This document shows positions 15,094 to 19,843 of a stretch of DNA of 19,843 nucleotides, piece after piece; position 1 is the stretch's first letter; every line of letters starts with the position of its first letter. The translations under genes were made by a program, and so were the position numbers. The notes beneath the pieces are model-generated. The model saw nothing but the letters and a program-made list of their open reading frames with translations. It did no database searches and was not told where the DNA came from. The stretch covers positions 1 through 19,843 of the forward strand of contig JAZBOW010000233.1 in assembly GCA_036351335.1 (NCBI GenBank), read 5' to 3'. Source of the DNA: UBA4459 sp036351335. Its GTDB lineage: Bacteria; Bacteroidota; Bacteroidia; Bacteroidales; F082.

Positions 15094-15142
15094 TAAATAC
15101 ATTCTTCATTTTAATAAAGATCCGTTTTCTTATTAAGATTAC

Positions 15143-15150
15143 TAAATTTG
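15143..15150 (+). promoter_or_regulatory. Bacteroidota -7 element for the peptide-binding lipoprotein gene
   Basis: TAAATTTG (TAnnTTTG) at 15143-15150, 16 bases before the proposed TTG start at 15167. No clear -33 TTG at the expected distance. Confidence 0.45.
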
Positions 15151-15166
15151 TTTTAAAATAAATCAC

Positions 15167-16816
15167 TTGGTATCGAAGCCTTATTTTATAATAATTCTCA
15201 TTTCCCTTTTAGCAATTTTGTCGCTATTATCAACTGCTTGCTATAGATCGGATAAGGAAAACGATAGAAAAAAAATATTCCGATATAATGAAGCCTCGGG
15301 AATAATGACTTTGGACCCGGCTTTTGCACGCGACCAGGCGCATATTTGGGCTTGTAATCAGCTCTACAACGGCCTTGTGCAGTTGGACGATTCATTAAAT
15401 GTAAAACCGTGTATTGCCAAAACCTGGCAGATTTCGGACGATGGCCTTGGCTACACTTTTCATTTGCGAAATGATGTGTTTTTTCATAGAGATCCGGTTT
15501 TTCAGGGAAGAGAACGTAAAGTTATTGCAAGTGATTTTGTCTACAGTTTGAAGCGCCTTGCATCGGCAAAAACTGCTTCTCCGGGATCGTGGGTTTTATC
15601 GAAAGTAGCAAGGCTAAATGATTCTTTATTTATTGCTGCTTTAAATGACTCAACCTTATTCATAGAATTAGAAAAACCCTTTCCGCCTTTTCTGAGCATT
15701 TTGTCCATGCAATATTGTGTTGTTTTACCTCATGAAGCTGTCGAATTCTATAAAGGGTCATTCAGAAAGCATCCTATTGGTACTGGCCCATTCTATCTGA
15801 AGCAATGGCAGGAGAATATTAAAATAGTATTGCGAAAAAATGGAAATTATTTTGAAAAAATGGAGGGGTATCAATTGCCATTCCTGGATGCAGTTTCCAT
15901 TACATTTGTAGAAGATAAGATGACTGCTTTCCTTGAATTTACAAAGGGAAACCTGGATTTTCTATCAGGGATCTATCCATCGTATAAGGATGAATTGCTG
16001 GATAGGGAAGGGGCATTACGCACCAAATACAAAGATCGTTTTAACATGATCAGCGTACCCTATCTGAATACGGAATATCTGGGGATTTTGGTAGATGCCA
16101 ACTTAAAACTTGCGAAAGATCATCCGTTGGCTGAAAAAAAATTGCGACAGGCGATCAATTATGGTTTCGACCGGGAAAAAATGATTCGGTACCTGCGAAA
16201 TGGCATTGGAATTCCGGGAACAAAAGGAATCATTCCAAAAGGGATGCTTGCATTTTCGGAGAATGCTGCATACGGGTATGATTACAATCCGGATGTAAGC
16301 AGAAAACTAATCGCTGAAGTAAAAAAAAATGGAGCAGAAATAAAACCGATAACGCTGGTTACAACTTCCGATTATATCGACTTATGCAAATTTGTGCAAT
16401 CACAGCTTAAGGAAGTGGGTCTGCAAATTGAAATCGAAGTTACGCCGCCTGCTGTAGCTATTGAATTAAGGTCGCAATCGCGGGTGAATTTTTTCAGAGC
16501 TTCGTGGATCGCCGATTATCCCGATGAAGAGAATTATTTGTCACTGTTTTATTCCGAAAATTTTACACCAAAAGGCCCCAATTACACCCACTTTGCAGAT
16601 GCTGCATTTGACGAGTTATTCGTAGAAGTTCACCTCGAAAACGACCGTGTTAAAAGAAATGTCTTATACCGAAAAATGGACAGCATCGTCATGGAAGAAG
16701 CTCCAGTTGTTATATTGTATTATGATGAAGTGGTGCGATTTGTACAGAAAAACATTACAGGTATGACGGTCAACCCTGTTAATATGCTGAATTTAAAGAC
16801 GATTGATAGAGAGTAA
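15167..16816 (+). CDS. ABC transporter substrate-binding lipoprotein, family 5 (oligopeptide-binding, OppA/DppA-like)
   Basis: A 549-residue solute-binding protein that would capture peptides or similar ligands for an ABC importer. A signal peptide ends in the lipobox STAC (Cys25), so it is a membrane-anchored lipoprotein. The family-5 domain covers about residues 70-460: KPCIAKTWQISDDGLGYTFH, DFVYSLKRLAS, HPIGTGPFYLKQW, LRQAINYGFDREKMIRYL and FRASWIADYPDEENYLSLFY are typical. The start is probably TTG at 15167: an in-frame stop lies 21 bases further up and no ATG or GTG lies between. No permease or ATPase genes adjoin it, so it is an orphan binding protein or works with a transporter encoded elsewhere. 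Ligand unknown. Confidence 0.92.
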   Translation: MVSKPYFIIILISLLAILSLLSTACYRSDKENDRKKIFRYNEASGIMTLDPAFARDQAHIWACNQLYNGLVQLDDSLNVKPCIAKTWQISDDGLGYTFHLRNDVFFHRDPVFQGRERKVIASDFVYSLKRLASAKTASPGSWVLSKVARLNDSLFIAALNDSTLFIELEKPFPPFLSILSMQYCVVLPHEAVEFYKGSFRKHPIGTGPFYLKQWQENIKIVLRKNGNYFEKMEGYQLPFLDAVSITFVEDKMTAFLEFTKGNLDFLSGIYPSYKDELLDREGALRTKYKDRFNMISVPYLNTEYLGILVDANLKLAKDHPLAEKKLRQAINYGFDREKMIRYLRNGIGIPGTKGIIPKGMLAFSENAAYGYDYNPDVSRKLIAEVKKNGAEIKPITLVTTSDYIDLCKFVQSQLKEVGLQIEIEVTPPAVAIELRSQSRVNFFRASWIADYPDEENYLSLFYSENFTPKGPNYTHFADAAFDELFVEVHLENDRVKRNVLYRKMDSIVMEEAPVVILYYDEVVRFVQKNITGMTVNPVNMLNLKTIDRE

Positions 16817-16888
16817 GAACATTTCAATCAGTATGTTTTTTTAGCCCGTGAAGTAAAATAACCACACTTTATTTCTTTATTTAGATTG

Positions 16889-16918
16889 TTGGTTTTCAAG
16901 AGTATTTTTGTACTTTTG
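16889..16918 (+). promoter_or_regulatory. Bacteroidota promoter of the thrS-infC-rpmI-rplT operon
   Basis: TTG at 16889-16891 and TACTTTTG at 16911-16918, separated by exactly 19 bases; this is the best consensus match in the window. It lies 29 bases before the thrS ATG, leaving no room for a long leader or T-box riboswitch. Confidence 0.8.
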
Positions 16919-16947
16919 CAGCCAATTTTTGCATAGGAATTTTAGAA

Positions 16948-18885
16948 ATGATCAATATAACGTTACCGGATAAATCAGTTAAGCAATATGAAGCAGGTGT
17001 TACGCCCATGGAAGTCGCGCGTGATATCAGTGAAGGATTGGCCAGGAATGTGTTGGCGGCCAAGGTAGATGGCGAAGTAAAGGATGCGACACTTCCTCTT
17101 AATGAAGATGTTAAGCTTAACCTGCTCACCTGGAATGATAACGATGGAAAAGCGACTATGTGGCATTCTTCGGCCCACCTGATGGCTGAAGCGATTGAAT
17201 TACTCTACCCAGGTGTGAAGTTCGGTATAGGTCCGGATATTGAAAACGGCTTCTATTACGATATAGATTTTGGCGATTATACCATCTCTGAAAAGGATTT
17301 TCCAAAGATCGAGCAGAAAATTTTAGAGTTGGCCCGTGAGAAGCAAACGTTCAATAGGAAAGAAGTATCGAAAACAGATGCCCTTACATATTTCAATGAA
17401 AAAGGTGATGAATATAAAATCGAGCTGATCAATGACCTGGAAGATGGTGAAATTACCTTTTACCAAAGTGGTTATTTCACTGACTTGTGCCGTGGTCCGC
17501 ATATTCCGGATACGTCCCCAATAAAAGCTGTTAAATTGATGAAAGTAGCTGGTGCTTATTGGCGTGGTGATGAGAACAGGAAACAGTTAACACGTATTTA
17601 TGGCATCACTTTCCCGAAAAAGAAGGAATTGGATGAGTACCTTGTTTTACTGGAAGAAGCAAAGAAAAGAGATCACCGCTTACTCGGAAAAGAATTAGAA
17701 TTGTTCACCTTCTCACAACAAGTAGGGCAGGGACTTCCATTGTGGTTACCCAAAGGTGCCGAATTAAGAGAACGCTTGGAGCAATACCTTAAAAAAGTTC
17801 AGAAGGAAAAAGGATATGACTCAGTTATTACGCCGCATATTGGCAATGTGAAGTTGTATAAAACTTCAGGTCACTATCAAAAGTATGGCGAAGAGTCGTT
17901 CAGACCCATAAAAACACCTGTGGAAGGAGAAGAGTTTTTCTTAAAACCAATGAATTGTCCACATCATTGCGAAATATATAACGCATTCCCTCATTCATAT
18001 AAAGATCTGCCATTACGGATGGCCGAATTTGGAACTGTATACAGGTATGAGCAAAGCGGTGAGTTGCACGGACTTACACGGGTGCGTGGTTTTACGCAGG
18101 ACGATGCTCATATTTTTTGTACACCCGACCAGATCAAAGAAGAATTTAACGGGGTAATCGACATAATCCAGCAGATATTTAATGCGCTTGATTTTAAAGA
18201 TGTATCGATTCAGATTTCATTGCGCGACCCTGATAACAAAGAGAAGTATATCGGTAGCGATGTGAACTGGGAAAAAGCTGAGAAGGCTATTATTGAAGTT
18301 GCTGAAGAAAGAGGTCTTGATGCCAATATTGAATATGGCGAAGCGGCATTCTACGGTCCGAAAATGGACTTTATGGTAAAAGATGCCATTGGTCGAAAGT
18401 GGCAGCTTGGCACCATACAGGTGGATTATAATTTGCCGGAGCGTTTCGATCTTACGTATATTGGTTCTGACAATGAAAAACACCGCCCGGTGATGATACA
18501 CCGTGCACCTTTCGGATCAATGGAACGTTTTGTAGCTGTTTTGATAGAACATTGTGCGGGTAATTTCCCGTTGTGGCTCACGCCTGATCAGGTTATTGTG
18601 CTGCCAATCAGTGAAAAATATCAATCTTACGCTGAAAATGTTTTAAATTTGCTCAAAAAGTACGAAATTCGCGGCCTCATTGACAGCAGAAGTGAAAAAA
18701 CCGGAAGGAAGATCAGGGATGCAGAGATGAAGAAAATACCGTATATGCTCATCGTGGGCGAAAAAGAAGAAAATGAAGGTACCGTATCGGTTCGTAAACA
18801 TGGCGAAGGTGATATGGGAACTTATGATATCGAAGGTTTTGCAAAAGTCATCAATGATGAAGTTGCAGCACTTCTTGACAGATAA
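16948..18885 (+). CDS. thrS: Threonyl-tRNA synthetase
   Basis: Class II synthetase charging tRNA-Thr, 645 residues, full length. The TGS domain covers about 1-61. The editing domain carries the HxxxH zinc-like motif H73-SSA-H77 and later TDLCRGPHIP. The catalytic core has motif 1 around GAELRERLEQYL, motif 2 with FGTVYRYEQSGELHGLTRVR, and motif 3 HRAPFGSMERF. The zinc that recognises threonine is held by Cys337 (MNCPHH), His388 (DDAHIF) and His518 (MIHRAPFG), matching C334/H385/H511 of E. coli. The anticodon-binding domain starts near residue 547 (LWLTPDQVIVLPI). It is first in a translation operon with infC, rpmI and rplT, 32 bases before the proposed infC start. Confidence 0.98.
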   Translation: MINITLPDKSVKQYEAGVTPMEVARDISEGLARNVLAAKVDGEVKDATLPLNEDVKLNLLTWNDNDGKATMWHSSAHLMAEAIELLYPGVKFGIGPDIENGFYYDIDFGDYTISEKDFPKIEQKILELAREKQTFNRKEVSKTDALTYFNEKGDEYKIELINDLEDGEITFYQSGYFTDLCRGPHIPDTSPIKAVKLMKVAGAYWRGDENRKQLTRIYGITFPKKKELDEYLVLLEEAKKRDHRLLGKELELFTFSQQVGQGLPLWLPKGAELRERLEQYLKKVQKEKGYDSVITPHIGNVKLYKTSGHYQKYGEESFRPIKTPVEGEEFFLKPMNCPHHCEIYNAFPHSYKDLPLRMAEFGTVYRYEQSGELHGLTRVRGFTQDDAHIFCTPDQIKEEFNGVIDIIQQIFNALDFKDVSIQISLRDPDNKEKYIGSDVNWEKAEKAIIEVAEERGLDANIEYGEAAFYGPKMDFMVKDAIGRKWQLGTIQVDYNLPERFDLTYIGSDNEKHRPVMIHRAPFGSMERFVAVLIEHCAGNFPLWLTPDQVIVLPISEKYQSYAENVLNLLKKYEIRGLIDSRSEKTGRKIRDAEMKKIPYMLIVGEKEENEGTVSVRKHGEGDMGTYDIEGFAKVINDEVAALLDR

Positions 18886-18904
18886 ATAAAGTATTAACTA
18901 ATAT

Positions 18905-18920
18905 AGGAGATTTTAAAATA
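18905..18920 (+). promoter_or_regulatory. Shine-Dalgarno and rare AUA start codon of infC
   Basis: AGGAG at 18905-18909 lies 8 bases before ATA at 18918-18920, which is followed by GCACAGTTT (A-Q-F). No ATG occurs in this frame between the previous stop and the conserved IF-3 core. A perfect Shine-Dalgarno is rare in this genome, and a non-AUG start in infC is the known basis of IF-3 self-control in E. coli (AUU). Confidence 0.7.
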
Positions 18921-19475
18921 GCACAGTTTAGAGGCAATAGAGGTAGGGGCAGGAGACCATTCGTTAAGAAAGAAGACCCCAATAAGATCAATCAATTTAT
19001 AACTGCTCCCGTTGTAAGGGTGGTAGGTGAAAATATTGAAACTGGTATTTATCAGCTTCGCGATGCGTTGAATATGGCTGACGAACAGGAACTCGACCTG
19101 GTTGAAATTTCACCTAAAGCAAATCCACCGGTATGCAAAATAATGGATTATAAAAAGTTTCTTTTCGAGCAGAAAAAGAAACAAAAGGAAATGAAAGCAA
19201 AAACGGCGAAAATTGTTGTAAAGGAAATAAGACTCGGACCTAATATTGATGATCACGATTTTAATTTTAAACTGAAACATGCCATCAACTTTTTGCAGGA
19301 TGGCGCCAAAGTAAAGGTGGATGTCTTTTTCAAAGGGCGGTCGATCGTGTATAAAGAAAAAGGTGAGTATGTGCTGTTAAAATTTGCCCAGGAGTTGGAG
19401 GACTACGGTAAGGTTGAACAATTACCTCGACTTGAAGGAAAAAGGATGATCATGATCATCGCACCAAAAAAGTAA
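18918..19475 (+). CDS. infC: Translation initiation factor IF-3
   Basis: IF-3 binds the 30S subunit, checks start-codon/initiator-tRNA pairing and keeps the subunits apart. With an ATA start the protein has 185 residues: (M)AQFRGNRGRGRRPFVKKEDP, then the N-domain (VVGENIETGIYQLRDALNMA), PPVCKIMDYKKFLFEQKKKQ leading into the lysine-rich linker helix, and the C-domain (EIRLGPNIDDHDFNFKLKHA). A start at GTG 19020 would remove the first ~34 residues, including part of the basic N-terminal region, so it is unlikely. The ATA start is supported by AGGAG at the ideal distance and by lack of any in-frame ATG. Second gene of the thrS operon; 27 bases before rpmI. Probably autoregulated through its start codon. 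Confidence 0.92.
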   Translation: MAQFRGNRGRGRRPFVKKEDPNKINQFITAPVVRVVGENIETGIYQLRDALNMADEQELDLVEISPKANPPVCKIMDYKKFLFEQKKKQKEMKAKTAKIVVKEIRLGPNIDDHDFNFKLKHAINFLQDGAKVKVDVFFKGRSIVYKEKGEYVLLKFAQELEDYGKVEQLPRLEGKRMIMIIAPKK

Positions 19476-19502
19476 TTTTTATAAACTAAATAAAATTAAG
19501 TA

Positions 19503-19697
19503 ATGCCAAAAATGAAAACGAAATCCGGAGCGAAAAAAAGATTCGTATTGACGGGCTCTGGAAAAATTAAAAGGAAGCATGCTTATAAAAGTCACATTTT
19601 GACTAAAAAGTCAAAAAAGCGTAAACGTAACCTTGGTTACTTTTCGATTATTGACAAAGCAGATGAAAAAACCATCAGAAGATTGCTTCGCAGCTAA
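19503..19697 (+). CDS. rpmI: 50S ribosomal protein L35
   Basis: A 64-residue, very basic protein (MPKMKTKSGAKKRFVLTGSG at the start, KSHILTKKSKKRKRNLG in the middle) of normal L35 length. It is part of the large subunit. It lies 27 bases after infC and 83 bases before rplT, the conserved operon order. Confidence 0.97.
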   Translation: MPKMKTKSGAKKRFVLTGSGKIKRKHAYKSHILTKKSKKRKRNLGYFSIIDKADEKTIRRLLRS

Positions 19698-19714
19698 TTA
19701 AATTAAGTATTAAC

Positions 19715-19766
19715 TTTTGTTATAGCTCATTAAGTTTTCTATAAAATTAGAAACGCTATAATGAAG
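19715..19766 (+). promoter_or_regulatory. Conserved-looking mRNA hairpin between rpmI and rplT, candidate L20 autoregulatory site
   Basis: TTATAGC (19720-19726) pairs with GCTATAA (19755-19761), and the outer stem can extend by about 4-5 pairs including G-U to about 19715/19766. Inside, GTTTTCTA (19734-19741) pairs with TAGAAAC (19748-19754), with one bulged T. The right arm is continuous, while the left arm has a 7-base bulge (tcattaa). It ends 14 bases before the rplT ATG. There is no U-run after it, so it is not a simple terminator. In E. coli and B. subtilis L20 represses this operon by binding mRNA; the same role here is inferred from position. Confidence 0.55.
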
Positions 19767-19780
19767 AAAAATGGAAAAAA

Positions 19781-19843
19781 ATGCCAAGATCAGTAAATTC
19801 AGTTGCCTCAAAGGCACGTAAGAAAAAGATCATGAAGGAGACC
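19781..19843 (+). CDS. rplT: 50S ribosomal protein L20, 5' end only
   Basis: Only 21 codons are in the window (MPRSVNSVASKARKKKIMKE and one more residue). The MPRSVNxVAxxxRxKKI pattern is the L20 N-terminus, which in other bacteria threads into 23S rRNA and is needed for assembly. The gene runs off the right edge. It is fourth in the thrS-infC-rpmI-rplT operon, which fits the assignment. Confidence 0.93.
   Translation, partial: MPRSVNSVASKARKKKIMKET

Noticed and set aside
19761..19796. Short frame ATG-AAG-AAA-AAT ... TAA overlapping the rplT start.
   Set aside because: Eleven codons of A-rich sequence; the ATG also pairs in the hairpin's outer stem. Most likely chance.
1..19843. Searched by eye for CRISPR arrays, insertion sequences, phage genes, tRNAs and defence or toxin modules.
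   Set aside because: None seen: spacers are short, genes are conserved housekeeping or regulatory types, and there is no repeat array or transposase.

Overview
The window is about 20 kb of ordinary chromosomal DNA from a member of the Bacteroidota (Bacteroidetes). Several things point there independently. Promoters match the TTG-N19/20-TAnnTTTG type. Most genes lack a Shine-Dalgarno sequence. One secreted protein carries a type IX secretion (Por) C-terminal sorting domain. The GlmU is the alternative Bacteroidetes type, the L31 is the cysteine-free type B, and SerA belongs to a short, ACT-less class. I see no phage, insertion sequence, CRISPR array, tRNA or rRNA, and no intergenic stretch above 300 bases.

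Minus-strand left part (1-4964). In transcription order this holds a RidA-family protein, a secreted DUF1028 Ntn-hydrolase-like protein with a T9SS tail, an ECF sigma factor, its zinc-type membrane anti-sigma factor, a lipoprotein with an extra C-terminal membrane helix, and a secreted M1 metallopeptidase cut by the window edge. Sigma and anti-sigma are tightly coupled: the anti-sigma ribosome binding site lies in the end of the sigma gene.

Serine block (4983-9163). A minus-strand operon runs serC, serA, a four-helix-bundle protein, a DUF1015 protein and a 58-residue winged-helix-like protein, ending at a strong hairpin terminator. No serB is present. SerA lacks the usual catalytic histidine. 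DUF1015 carries a DGHHR motif and has no assigned function, so its link to serine metabolism is the most interesting biological question here. A LuxC-like acyl-CoA reductase is transcribed divergently from serC.

Plus-strand right part (9164-19843). This contains the acyl-CoA reductase, rpmE2 (L31 type B) with a clean terminator, a GlmU-like sugar nucleotidyltransferase/acetyltransferase, lon protease, a small membrane-protein gene broken by one base in an A6 run, an oligopeptide-binding lipoprotein without adjacent permease genes, and the conserved thrS-infC-rpmI-rplT translation operon. In that operon infC appears to start at a rare AUA codon behind a perfect Shine-Dalgarno sequence, and a long hairpin sits between rpmI and rplT. 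Both look like sites of translational autoregulation.

Nothing here clearly forms a new multi-gene system. The notable points are the DUF1015/serine association, the unusual SerA active site, the infC start, the rpmI-rplT RNA structure and the frameshifted membrane gene.
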